From: Nematostella vectensis
Lineage: Eukaryota; Cnidaria; Anthozoa; Actiniaria; Edwardsiidae
Assembly (NCBI RefSeq): GCF_932526225.1
Contig: NC_064045.1
Coordinates: 5,104,498 to 5,168,497 of the forward strand
Direction: 5' to 3'
DNA: 64,000 bases
The translations under genes and the position numbers were made by a program. Positions 34,562 to 54,300 of this stretch are shown piece after piece (within the stretch, counting starts at the first letter, position 1; each line of letters opens with the position of its first letter). The notes beneath the pieces are model-generated. The model was not told the origin of the DNA and did not search any database. It worked only from the letters and a program-made list of their open reading frames with translations.

Positions 34562-36114
34562 TGGATGGGTACGTATACCTTTTATCAGTTTATCAATTTC
34601 AATGTTGGGATTAAACTAGCCCTGAATCGCGAATTAGCAGTGTGACCAAGTGAGTATAGGATAGTCAAACCATTCTTGGCGAATGATCTTATTAATTTGA
34701 AAATGTAAATTTCCATCAGAATCGTTATTTGTGTGCATCTGGACTATTTATGGCAAAAATGAACAAATTCACATTTTTCTTCACTTTAAAATGATCCAAA
34801 TTTACCCACCACCTTCCTCCTCCCCACCACCAATAAATCCGTTATTATTCAATTATCGCGTCACAAACCACTATTTACTTACAGTTCAATGTGCTGCATA
34901 TGCATATCGGGGGGCGGCACAAAACAGAAACAGAAAATATTAAAGCAGGCTCGAAATTCTTATGGAGGAAAGGACATTTTGGTTACTTCGATTTGCAGTG
35001 AAACCCCACAATATTGAAGAATTCGTTAATCCCGAAAACAAAGTAAGAGACGCCTCTGTTGAGGGGGCTAGGGTGGCTGGACAGTAACTATTTGCGCATG
35101 CACCATATATATGTCGAGCTTGTAGTGTTGGCCTACTTATTTTTATTAAAATCATTATAACTTCTAAACGTAATGCAGGAGTCCCTGTGCAAGCAACCCA
35201 ACATTTCTGGCGGAATTCTAGGCCTAAGTAGACCGATGTTGATGTGCAAATAGCGCCAACATGGTAATCAAGTCCTGTGAAAACAGGACCAGCACTAGCC
35301 ATCGGATGACCACAAGAAACAAAAACACAGAAAAAATTGGGGACCTCCCGACATAGTGTTTAACACCCTGACAGCTCAAACGGCCTGTGCCGGCTTTGAA
35401 ATGTACCCGCAACTTAAAGAATTCATAAATGCAAAAAAAAGCACAAGACGAAGATAGGCATCAGTCTAAGGGGGGAGGGGGGGAGGGATTAATGGTCTTG
35501 AAGATATGCATCCAACTAAAGATGATAGCAATTACTCTTCAGCCAAATAATAGCTTAGGTTATTTGACAAATTTCAAATCTAACAAGGAAAACCATCAGA
35601 ATCGAACCTCTCAACAAAATACTCAAAATGCCACAAGGGGAATGAGATCAGCAAACACAGCTCAAGACACGAATAAATACCTTTATTCTGACCCCCCAGG
35701 TCCATTTTAATGGCCTAAAAACACAATGTCAACTGCTTTAAGGCTTCTGGAACTATTTTTCTCTTATTACACATTTCAAAGCATTCTGGGAGATGCAAAG
35801 AAAAATTCACGAGGGGAGGACCAGTCAACCCCTCTCTCAAAAGTCAAACAGGTTTATAAAGACATTCTTTTGCCCCACATCAATTCAAGGTCATACAGAC
35901 CTAGAATAGCAATGTAAACAATTTTTAAATCAATTTGGTTTCAGTAAAGCCATGTGGCGACTCATTAGAAAAATAATTTTCTCATCAAGGGGGGAGGTAT
36001 CTGTTTTCGGTCTATTTTTTTGTGTGTGTAAATTGTGACACATGCTTACAAAAATGCCTATTATTATGGCATTTTCTTGTCCATGGCTTTGCTATAACAC
36101 TTGGCTATATATAT
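34562..36114. repeat. Spacer upstream of ARH1 copy 2, duplicated
   Basis: Near-identical to 24997-26519. It resumes exactly where the LINE ends (CTGGATGGGTACG). Differences include shorter G and C runs (35470-35486; the C-run is reduced to CCCCCC at 35691). No gene is recognised. Confidence 0.85.
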
Positions 36115-43247
<7,133 letters not shown>

Positions 43248-45456
43248 GTGAGGAAAATATTGTATTATGTTGCCACCATTTACCCCCCAACCCCCCACCC
43301 ATAAAGTGTTGTAAATGGATAAAAATTGTCAAATTATGGTTATTGATTTTGGTGAGCAATGAGTGTTTGGCACTTGATGATAACTGATGATAAGGCGAAC
43401 ATGGTATTTCCAAGCATTTTGAAGTTATTGTAACTGGAAGTTATTTAACCCATTCGCTCCTGGGATAATAGCGCGCGCGATTCGCCCTCTCCCTGCGAGT
43501 TTTCATGAGTTTTGCAAATTCGCTCGAGCAGAAAACAAAACACATATGCGCAGTAAATTGCGAGAAAATATTACATAAAAGCAAATAGTGCATCTTATTC
43601 AGAAAAAGATAAGGAATCCGATGGTGTAAAAATTAATCTGTAAAGAACTAGGAAAATATAAAAACTAGACGATTATTTAACAAGTTTATTGAAATTTTAT
43701 CAATTTAGTGAACATGAAGAAACAAAACGCAACTTCTTATGACAAAATTATTTTTTTAATAAATACATAAATCAATACAAATTTTAAATAAATGTACTCA
43801 CAGTATTACTGAATACATTCCGTGAGTTTATTTCATAGATAAGATTTCTAGACTTGGTAAAACAAAGACATTTTATCAACCAGTTTTACGATTTCAAAGT
43901 GCGTGTTCTGAACACAGCGGCGGTTGAACTTTCTATCGATGTTTCATGTTTAGAGAACACAATCTTAGTGCTTTCCGTGGATTTCCCAAACTCACAATTA
44001 ATTTACAACATCTTCAATGTATTATCAACTGAAAGTATTGATTACTTATTGACTTTCCTTAATTATTACTTACGGAGGAATATAGAATTGATCCAAATCG
44101 TTCGCACGGATTTTGTAAGTCAAATCTATCGTTCTCAAACAGAGCAAAAATAAAACATGCAAAATATTCAGGTTAATCCATCTAAAAAACCCTTTGTGAC
44201 ATCCTTGTTGCTTTGCAGATGTTGTGTGATCCAGTAAAGGTTATTTTTGTACCATTTTGACCTCATGAAATGAGTATTTTGAGATGAGAGCAACCACACG
44301 TGGTCTAATTATTGAATTCACCCCGGCCTGATTTAGCCAAAATAAATATCATGATACAGGTCTTATCACAAAAATAAGAAGCCTCCATTCATACAGCAGA
44401 CTTTTAGTGGGTAGATAATTCATTCTCACCAGACTAGAGGCAGTGTACTTCTCGAAACATGACAAAATCTCCACTGTGAGACTCCGAAAGTTAGATTTCG
44501 CTGTCAGAATCCCGCGTGAACTCAGATGTCTTTACGCACTATTTCCCGTCATTTTTCATTAAAACGATCTTCTCATGGGCTGTAATTATCCTCTCTGGAA
44601 CTATTGTGTCAAGTTTTCTAATTATCTTTCTTTACCAAGCCTTGAAAGCGAGAAAATAATGAAAATATTGCGATTTTCAAGCGCTACCGGGTCTCTAAGA
44701 ATTCAACATGGCGGTCGCGCGAGACAAGTGATTTCACTACATTGTTCAAGGCATTGTTCTATTGTTTGGTTGCTAGGAGATGCGCAAAAGAGCTCATTTG
44801 ATTGGTTAATTCTTTGTTATGCTACAGCTGAATTTGCAAAAGCTTTACTCGCCGGGGAGGGGAGCTAGAGAGGTTTTTCTCGCGCGCGTAGGCCGGTACA
44901 GGCCGGTTCAGGGAAAAAAGCAGGTTTTTCCGACGGCCGGTACAGGCCGGTTCAGGGGTCAATGGGTTAATACTCACTTCAAAATATATTTGGTAGTTAT
45001 CACTTTTGCTGCATAATTTCTGAAAATATGTGAAGTGACATTGATTCCACTTACAAATTATTATGTATAGACATAGGAGTAGTCTGTATGTAGTTTAACC
45101 GTATTTTAGATCATGGGGATCACATGTACTTGTTGGGTATGTCCACTACATCAGAAGCAATTGTTTCTAAGACCTTCTAACGATTTCTTACAGCGAATAT
45201 TTCCAATATTCTGCAAACTTTTATAAACTATTTCCAACTGCTAAAGAGCTTTCTGGCTTCTGCCATTCAAACTAAACGAATTACATTTGGTGCTTTTTTT
45301 TATTGGTCGGCACCTTGCGGAGAGGTGGTGTCATTGGAAGCCATTTCCATCTTGGCCAACAAAGGTGATTTAGCTGTTTGAAATTGTTGGCAAAGGTGCA
45401 GAATATTGGTAACTGCATTAATTTGTTGCTAATTGTTGTATTTTTTTTTCTTTTAG
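43248..45456 (+). other. Putative RPS9 3' UTR intron
   Basis: Begins GTGAGG directly after the stop codon and ends with a pyrimidine tract and TTTTAG at 45456. The downstream segment has a polyadenylation signal. Most of the intron (43449-44966) is a TTAA-flanked element. Confidence 0.6.
43449..44966. mobile_element. TTAA-flanked element in RPS9 3' intron
   Basis: TTAA at 43445-43448 and 44967-44970 flanks imperfect inverted ends CCCATTCGCTCCTGGG and CCCATTGACCCCTGAA (right end, complement). TTAA duplications are typical of piggyBac and Kolobok elements. No transposase is recognised; a 99-codon ORF at 43854-44153 has no known domain. Confidence 0.6.
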
Positions 45457-45515
45457 GTCAAATGCTGTAACCACTCCTCTATATGGAAGAAATAAAGAAT
45501 TTCAATTGAAAATGC
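45457..45515 (+). terminator. RPS9 3' UTR exon and poly(A) signal
   Basis: Short segment after the TTTTAG acceptor with AATAAA at 45491-45496. The 3' end is estimated about 15-20 bases downstream. Confidence 0.6.
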
Positions 45516-45711
45516 GGTCTGTCTTTTATTTTTGACATCAATGGCTAGAGGTTTGCAGGTTGTGGGTTCATTTTAAAACTTTTTGTATATCTACATAAAG
45601 ACTATTATTACACATTCTACAATAGACTTCGCTCAATGCAATGCGGGACTTGCACTAAGAGAACATTTAGGTGGCAAACTAGCAGAAACCAAAAAAACTT
45701 CTTTAGCACTA

Positions 45712-45722
45712 TTTATTTATTG
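45712..45722 (-). terminator. Threonine aldolase poly(A) signal (AATAAA)
   Basis: AATAAA on the minus strand (TTTATT in TATTTATTTATTG) about 30 bases past the stop codon of the threonine aldolase gene. Confidence 0.55.
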
Positions 45723-45750
45723 CACTTACTTTAAAGATCTTATTGATTAC

Positions 45751-48700
45751 TCAAGATTTTTCCAATATATATCTAAGCTTTTTTAAGAAAATCTGTGCAT
45801 CCTCTGCTAAAACTTGATGGTGGATAACAGCTCTAATCTTCATCCTTTCCACTGCAAGTATTCTAATGATCTGCCCCTCTTTGTCATCTGGTGCAGTGAT
45901 GGCTGTACCCATTTGTTTAGCAATGTCAGCAGCGGTTAGTGTTGGATGGGTCACTTTGAAATATACCAAGTTGGTGTGGACTGTGCTGAGGTCGATGTCA
46001 ATGCCTTGGAGTTCCTGTAGCCCTGCATAAAAAATAAGACAGTTTGCAAAATGTGTTGTTTTTTTTTGTGCCAGCTTGTGTACTACACACATTTTTAACA
46101 CAGAACCAAGGGGCTAAAGCTTTTTGCTTGCAAGAGTATCTGGAACCTAGGGTACATAAGAAGTTGTGATTGTGATCCTCTTGCATAGAGTTTTCTTTGT
46201 CGCTGTTTCCCGTGCTTCACCTTGTATTTATGTGGAGCAAAGGGAACAAGTAACACCAAAAGCTCTGGATAGAAAGGTATGACTGTAATAATTTCTAACC
46301 AAATGCACCTGTCAATCAAGGCAAAGTTTTGCTGGCAAATTTTCGCTTGACTGACTATAGGACAAAGGAAATGTGAAATGGACTTTTTGACATTTCCTTT
46401 GTCTTGTGGTTAGTCAAGCAAGAATTCGCCAGCAATGGCAGGTCCTGGGCAGTTTGCACAGGACATAAGAAAGGAAGCAACAAAAACAGACTGTACTACA
46501 CCCCACAACATGTTATCATTGAAGGCTCGATTCATGCTTCTAGAAGGATCTGTTCTCCCTATATGTTGCAAAAAGTAGCTATTTGTTTCTGCTGTTCACT
46601 ACATCTGGCCTCTATTACCTTTTGCTAAAGCTCTTGCATTTTCATGGTCCTGACTCAGCTTGGGTGCAATGTTATCAAGGGCATAAATGCCTGCAGCAGC
46701 TAGAACCCCTGCCTGTCGCATACCACCACCAAGAGCCTTCCTCAGGCGATAACACCTTGAAAAGATCAACCCAAATTAAAGATGTCTCACCAAGTGACTT
46801 AAATCAGAGATGACTCCTTAAGAACCACACAACACAAGTAATGAGGTTAACCACATGGGGCCGGTGATTAACCTAATGACTAGTGCTGACTCAGGAATAA
46901 ATACAGCAATCTCGACATTTGATTGGATAAATGGTTCATTTCATCCCTGGGCCAGCATTAACTTGCTTTCTTGGAACCCGACCCTGAATGAAGAGGGATT
47001 AGTAGTCCTAGTTAAAAACTGATGGTTGTTACGTACCTTGAAACAAACTCTGTTGTACCAACAACCACAGAACCAACAGGTGCCCCAAGTCCCTTAACAG
47101 GGGAAGAAACATTGTCAACTTCGAAGAAAATATGGCTGTGCGTGTTACTAGGGCATGTTGAGCAAAGACAGAAACTCTGGTTGTTTACCATTTTATTGGA
47201 AATTCCAGTACTTCTAGTTATTTTGTAAATGGTACAGATTTCTGAAAATGTGGAATTGCTTGAGAGGTGGTCCACTATCACCAGGAATACCAGAAATTCC
47301 AGAAAATCGTGTGACATTTGCAGTTTTTCCATAGAATATTTGACTGAAGCCCCAATTGGCCACTATTCCTCAGGAACCCAAAAGTAGAATTTCTGGGTAC
47401 AGAAGCAAATGGTACATAAGTCACCCTGGAAATTCTGCAATATAGAAAACTTCTTTTACCATTATGGCATTCCAAAAAAAAAAAATATATATTTTTTTCT
47501 ATAAAGCTTTCTGTGTTGCTTTCTTGCTGTTGTTGTTTTTTATTTATTGCTACAGAATAGCTTTCCGATTGGGAGTAGCTGTGGCCTAGGTAAAAGTAAA
47601 AGTTTTAAATGGTAGAGGTAAACATAACATTACTTACTTTAGACAAACAGAACATGACAGAGTCTACATGTTGGGAGATGTCACTAACTGGCACACCTAG
47701 AGATGCTGCTGCATTGAACACTCTGGCACCATCGAGATGAACTTGCACGCCATGTGCATCTGCTAATTCCCTTACCTGCAAAGGGGTAAAGTTAAGCTTA
47801 CAACGATTAGTTAAACTAAACAATTTAAAACTTGTGACATTGTATAGGTATTTCTACCTCATGGTTTTCTTATCTAATGTCTGACAAAGAGCAGGAGTAT
47901 AGCCAGGATTGCAACCTCGGCACCCCTGTCTACATGCTTTAGATTAAGGAAATGTTGGCTGTTTGTTTTGATTTTAGTACCTTTTTCATATATTCCAAGG
48001 ATAGGACTGTTCCACCTGTTGCATTGTGTGAGCTTTCCAGGCAGATAACTTTGGTATGAGTATAATGGGAATCACTTCCATCATGGATTTTGCTCTTAAT
48101 CTCATCCAGGTCTAGTGTGCCGTCTGGGTTGGTCCTAACTTGTCTTGAATGCACACCACCAAACTAAAGACCAAGTAGGAATTTAAATCAATAGGCATTG
48201 CATGAGAAACCACGTGACTTTTTCAATGGCAAACTCATGCAAAAATAAACACAGGTTCTTGTATGTTGGGGTACTTACTAACAATTAACGCAAAATAGGT
48301 TCTTACTGGGTTCTTTTTTTCCCAGTTGCTACTGCAACAGTAGGATTCATAATTACAGGTTTGACTGAATACATAGCCACTTTGCTATAGAGATATCCTA
48401 CTGTATGTATGTTATATCTGTAATCTTATCTTTATGGGAGAGCAAAACGTTGCAAATTTGTTGCATCATTTGTTTCACTTTTCATGGAGCAACCAAACAT
48501 ATAAAGAACCTTTTGTTTTTGGCTTTGTGGGTTCTTATAGTTTGGGGTACTAAAATCCTAAATTTCTGTCTATAGGTTCTTAAATCACTAGGTTCTAACA
48601 TGTGGGTTTTTACTGTATTTCGCCTCAAAAAGCCAGAGTAGATACAAAAAAATCCTATGATTTTGCAATAATCTTTTTTATGCTGCCAACATCATTAGCT

Positions 48701-51292
48701 GCAAAAGCTGCAAAAATATTTCCTGCACCTTGTCATTGATTAAGATCCACATTTTATTCCTCTGTGTTAAGGAAGATATACCTGTGAAGCTGAACCTTGT
48801 TCCCATTGGACAATATGAGACATGTCACCAGCAATTAGCTCATCTCCTCTGTGTGGGCAGTGAGCCATCACTACAACAGAAAGTACAGACATGTCAGGGG
48901 AGGGGGAGAAGTGGGAGCCATGAGGAGGGGCAGGAGCAGTAAGGGAGGGGGGATGGGACCACGAAGGAGGAGGGGTTCAAGATCCATTGAGGGGCAGGGA
49001 CAATGGGGGGAATGGGGCCACGAAGGAGGAGGGGTCAAGATCCATTGAGGGGCAGGGACAATGGGGGGATGGGGTCACGAAGGAGGAGGGGGTCAAGATC
49101 CATCAAGGGGCAGGACAATGGGGGGATGGGGCCACAAAGGAGGAGGGGTCAAGATCAATTGAGGGGCAGGGACAATGGGGGGATGGGGCCACGAAGGAGG
49201 AGGGGGTCAAGATTCATTGAGGGGCAGGGACAATAGGGGGGATGGGGCCACGAAGGAGGAGGGGTCAAGATCCATTGAGGGGAAGGGACAATGGGGGGAT
49301 GGGGCCACGAAGGAGGAGGGGTCAAGATCCATTGAGGGGCAGGGACAATGGGGGGATGGGGCCACGAAGGAGGAGGGGTCAAGATCCATTGAGGGGCAGG
49401 GACAATGGGGGGATGGGGCCACGAAGGAGGAGGGGTCAAGATCCATTGAGGGGCAGGGACAATGAGGGGATGGGGCCATGAAGGAGGAGGGGGTCAAGAT
49501 CCATTGAGGGGCAGGGACAATGGGGGGATGGGGCCATGAAGGAGGAGGGGGTCAAGATCCATTGAGGGGCAGGGACAATGGGGGGATGGGGCCACGAAGG
49601 AGGAGGTGTCAAGATCTATCAAGGGGCAGGGACAATGGGGGAGGGGTCATGAAGGAGGAGGGGTCAAGATCCATTGAGGGGCAGGGACAATGGGGGGATG
49701 GGGCCACGAAGGAGGAGGGGGTCAAGATCAATTGAGGGGCAGGGACAATGGAGAGATGGGGCCATGAAGGAGGAGGGGTCAAGATCCATTGAGGGGCAGG
49801 GACAATGGGGGGAATGGGGCCACGAAGGAGGAGGGGTCAAGATCCATTGAGGGGAAGGGACAATGGGGGGATGGGGCCACAAAGGAGCAGGGGTCAAGAT
49901 CCATCGAGGGGCAGGGACAATAAGGGGATGGGGCCATGAAGGAGGAGGGGGTCAAGATCCATTGAGGGGCAGGGACAATGGGGGGAGGGGGCCAAGAAGG
50001 AGGAGGGGTCAAGATCCATTTAGGGGCAGGGACAATGGGGGGATGGGGCCATGAAGGAGGAGGAGTCAAGATCCATTTAGGGGCAGGGACAATGGGGGGA
50101 TGGGGCCATGAAGGAGGAGGGGGTCAAGATCCATTGAGGGGCAGGGACAATGGGGGGATGGGGCCATGAAGGAGAAGGGGTCAAGATCCATTGAGGGGCA
50201 GGGACAATATGGAATATATAATAATAATATGGAAAATATATATTACGTGGTCAAGGGCTGCAATAAAACTAATTACTGGTCATACTTAAAGCCACACTGT
50301 CACCAGTTCACTTCCGGTCGATTACCTAACAATATCTGATGATTTTTAATGGAAAACGTGAAAAATATTTCAAAATATTGAAAGCAGTGTGTTTATTGGA
50401 AGTTTCTTTGAGGATCTGATTGATAATTTAGAGCGAATGGCCAGTTTAATATCTCGGATTTCATTAGATTCTTTTGTCTTTTAACGTTTGGGGTTTCTTT
50501 CAGACCTCTGGAAGTAAACTGGTGACAATGCAGCTTTAATTCAGCCACTAATCTTGAGGGTGCTTCACAGCCTGCATAAGGTGGTGGTGGTGGTTGGGAG
50601 TAGTGAGGGGGGGGGGGGGAGTGAGGGGGGACATAATTATGTGTAAGACAATGACTTAAGAAGTTGAGAGGTTGTTACTATCATCTTGAAGAGAGTGTGT
50701 TTTGTTGCAATTATATGTTTCATACTTGAGATGAGGTTTCCCATTGATCCTGAAGGTACAAATATTGCGGTTTCTTTCCTCATCAACTTAGCAGCTTTCT
50801 CCTGTAGACCTAGATGTAAAAAACGGACAGAATACACCAGAAATCAATATAGAACCTTTTATAAACGAGTTGTTTTATAAAATCCTATCTCAGGGCCCTT
50901 GCCATTTCAAATAGAGGTGCTTTAAAGTTTATGTGGCGTAGCGTCTACGCGCCATCCAAGTGTTGTATGGTATCTGAACTATTTTAACGAATATGCTTTG
51001 CACACTCTCTGACACTACTACTGTTATACATACTATTGACCGTAGGATCATCGCCAAACACGTCGTCTCCGACCTCGGCCGCTGCCATAAATTGGCGCAT
51101 CTCCTGTGTTGGTTGAGTAACCGTGTCACTTCTCATATCAATAACCCTGTGAACACCTTCCCCCGATTTCGCTCCCATTCCACTGGCATACATTGATAAA
51201 GCCTTCGTTATAGCAGCAGCAGTAACAGGACGGTTCCTGCAAGCGGAAAACGTCAGCTGTTTTACCAAATAATGAGCGAGAATTCTGTTCAT
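45751..51292 (-). CDS. L-threonine aldolase, 8 exons
   Basis: Exons on the minus strand: 51292-51034, 50809-50726, 48870-48782, 48163-47981, 47775-47638, 47092-47037, 46755-46619, 46022-45751. All splice sites are GT-AG, the phases agree, and the sum gives 405 residues. This is a PLP-dependent fold-type I enzyme that splits threonine or allo-threonine into glycine and acetaldehyde. Landmarks: [81 protein letters not shown] with PLP lysine about 251 at an exon end, and [13 protein letters not shown]. The first 50 residues ([12 protein letters not shown]..) are basic and non-conserved, suggesting mitochondrial targeting. Upstream in-frame codons lack an ATG, so 51292 is the start. Intron 2 contains a large minisatellite. 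The gene is head-to-head with RMDN1. Confidence 0.95.
48893..50208. repeat. 57-58-bp minisatellite, about 23 copies
   Basis: The unit begins GAGGGGCAGGGACAATGGGG, continues with GATGGGGCCACGAAGGAGG and ends GGGGTCAAGATCCATT. Unit length varies by a base or two, so all frames are broken up. It lies in intron 2 of the threonine aldolase gene. Strong purine bias on the plus strand. Confidence 0.95.
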
Positions 51293-51395
51293 TCTCTTCA
51301 AAAGGTCAGAGTTAACAATCTCTGCCAGGCGTTCCACGGGTTATTGTTTTGGGTTTCCTGTGGCGTGTAATTTATTTGAACCCTGTGGTTCAAAG
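51293..51395. promoter_or_regulatory. Bidirectional promoter, threonine aldolase / RMDN1
   Basis: Only 103 bases separate the two ATGs. There is no TATA box in the expected places. AAGATGGCGGC (51394-51404), a good YY1 consensus, overlaps the RMDN1 start codon. Both products may be mitochondrial, so shared control is plausible but inferred. Confidence 0.7.
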
Positions 51396-54300
51396 ATGGC
51401 GGCCTCCTTCCCCTCTTTGCGAACCGGTTTTGTGAGGGTTTTCTACAAGATCAACGGTCTGCCAAGTTTTTCGCGCTCAATTTGGGTAATATGTAGAAAT
51501 CGAAATTTTATCAGAAAGGTTGGTTCACCAATATATACATTTTCAAGATTGAAACACTTTTTGTAAGATTTAAACACGACTAGTAACGCCAAAAGACTGA
51601 CAACCCTCATAAAAATTGCATGACGCTTTGTACCACATCTGAAAGGGAAGGAGAACACTTAAATTATTATGCTTATGGAGTTTCTAGGGAGTAGCGTTTA
51701 ACAAGAGAGCAAGGGGGAGGGCGGGGGAGAGGGCAGGGCCTTGAACTTCATACCCTCTCTAACCCCAAATTACTTCTTCTAATCTTGCAAAGTTCTCGTC
51801 GTGTTTCCTCTAATTTTCTAAGGTTCTTTTCCCTCATAAAATACAGTAACTTTTGCTATGCAGACTAGTTTGGACTATAGCTATTATGATCATAGCTGTC
51901 AACCCAATTTGGACAGGAATCTTGTGAAATCAGGGAAAATACAGTAAATATGTGAAACATATCCAAGAGAGCCAATGCGGGTGAATACAGAGAATGTACG
52001 AACATTCTCACAAAAATAAGGCTTGTGATAAAGTCCAAAATCTTGTGACGCCCGCCTAATACATATGAGTTGACGGCTATGTGTTATGCATAGAGTGCAT
52101 TGCATTGAACACCATTGTACTTACAGACCTTAAGCATGTGGGACTACTTGGCTCACACTCTTTTCACATCAGTGAGAACGTAATTAGAGCTTTAAGCACG
52201 GCCAATGCACAAATTAAACATCCATGCCATTCTATCTTTGTGTTTTCCTTATTGTATCACCCATCATACCCAGAAAAGCCATGCTACAACTCTCCCTTTG
52301 TATCCAAAAATATGATTTCTATATGTTTCCTAGATTGGGTACTTGTCGTGGTCCAGGTCTTATCGCTTCTGGTACAGTACTCTCACTGTTCCCCCACTCA
52401 TAGGCTTTAGTTTGTTTGGAAGCTCTTCAAATGTACAGCCAGAAGTGCTGCCAACGCCCAAAGCCAGCGAAGAAGACCTTGCCCTTGAGAAAGCTGATGA
52501 ACTCTTTGATAACAATGCTATTGATGAGTTGTATGAAGTGTTGATTAAGTTTAAAGAGAGTGACAAGGCAGGAACAATGTGGCGCCTTGCGCGGGCTGCC
52601 AGGAACAAAGCAGAGAGAGCAAAAGATGGTAATGAGAAGAAGAAATTTACCTATGAGGCTCTAGAGTATGCTAAAAAGTCTGTTGAACTGGATGATAGGG
52701 ATTTTGCCTGCCATAAGGTAAGCTTGGTATAGGAAAAATTAAAATTAAAAAATGTGACCAGGGTGCTTAAAACAAGCATTTACGCTATATAATATAATTC
52801 CTTTTTTTCCCTTTTTCCCCTAGTGGTATGCCATCACTGTAAGCAATGTGGGAGACTTTGAAGGCACAAAAACAAAAATACAGAACGCTTATACCATCAG
52901 AGATCATTTCCAGGTAACATAGAATTATTGGTAAATTGATGTCAGTATAGAAAAAAGGTTGTAGATTTAATTATTTTAATGACACTTAGTCATGTGATGG
53001 TATTAATGGTGATCTTGCTGGTGATAGCAACAATTACTTTCCTTGGCTGCCTTCAGACTTAAGACCATCACCCTAATATGACAATATATGTCCAAAAGAA
53101 TCTGTCAGAGTGTGGTCTTAGCTGGCTTGAATGCAGGTACACCCCTGACATGGTCATGGTCATATGATATGTATGATGGTGCCACAAATAGCTGATCACA
53201 TATATATTTCCCTAGAAAGCAGTGGATCTTAATCCTACAGATGCAACCTCACGCCATTTACTTGGTCTCTGGTAAGTATTCAGGACTAAGGAATTGGTAT
53301 TCTGTACTGCAGGCGGTAGAGATAAAGTTGATGATGATGGTGATGATGATGATGGTCATTATAATATTGATGATGGCGATGATGATGATAGTGATGATGA
53401 TGATGCAGCGGTTTCATTTGGCCATGGCGGCCGGCAGAAGTGCCGGCTATTTTTCATCGGGTGCTGGCTACTTTTTTTTTAAGAGTCTTGAATTAAAAAG
53501 ATAAAATGACTTTAATGAAAGCCCTGATGATGTTTATGATGAATGTAATGATGATGATAGTGTTGATAGAGATGATTACAGTGATGAATGATAATAGTTA
53601 TGATGATCATGATGAACAGAGATCAACTCTAAACTGGAAAAAAAACCTATTAAGTGGAAACATCTTAGGGTCCTGGCCCCGTACGCCGTTCTGCTCAAGG
53701 TTAAACCAATCAGCTATCGAGCTATGATTTGGGGTTTGAACGGTGCAGATCTGCGCGATTTGAGCCAATCAGAGGTTATAGATCTCGGTGACATCAAGGA
53801 GGTGTTGACATACAATAACCAGACTACTCTGTATGACATAAATATCTGGTTATTACATGTCAACAGAGGTCAAAGCCTTTGTTAATTCTCAAACAAAAGG
53901 TAAAACAAAACCTCTGAAAGTCTCTGAACGAAAACACCTTCTTTGACTGAATACACTAAGCTAAAGAGGAGCGACATTATTTCCACAGGTCTTCTTTTAT
54001 TATTATAGTTTCTCAAATTGATCCTTTTTGTGTTTGATATGTGTATTATTTTTAGCTTACTTGAGGGGTGCTATTTGGCGGGATTGTTTTGGCGAGTTAA
54101 GAACAGTGTTCTCATGTACTGGAACATCCTTCGTGTATCTCCTCCTTAGAGTTAATCGATTAACTCCAATATAATGCCTTTCTTATTTTCGGATTTCAAT
54201 TTCAACTGGGAGCTTGGCAAGCCTTTATCGGCCACGGCGGACTTGTTACTTTGCTTTCGATTATCTTTTGCTATCCCTATCCCTTCCATGGACAAAGTCG

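Noticed and set aside
43360..43400. Box C/D snoRNA candidate in the RPS9 3' intron (TGATGA near 43375)
   Set aside because: The nearest CTGA is only a few bases away and no terminal stem can be drawn.
43854..44153. 99-codon ORF inside the TTAA-flanked element
   Set aside because: No similarity to a transposase or other family is visible.
49003..50169. Gly/Arg-rich and Pro-rich ORFs on both strands
   Set aside because: Products of the 57-58-bp minisatellite; frames change from unit to unit.
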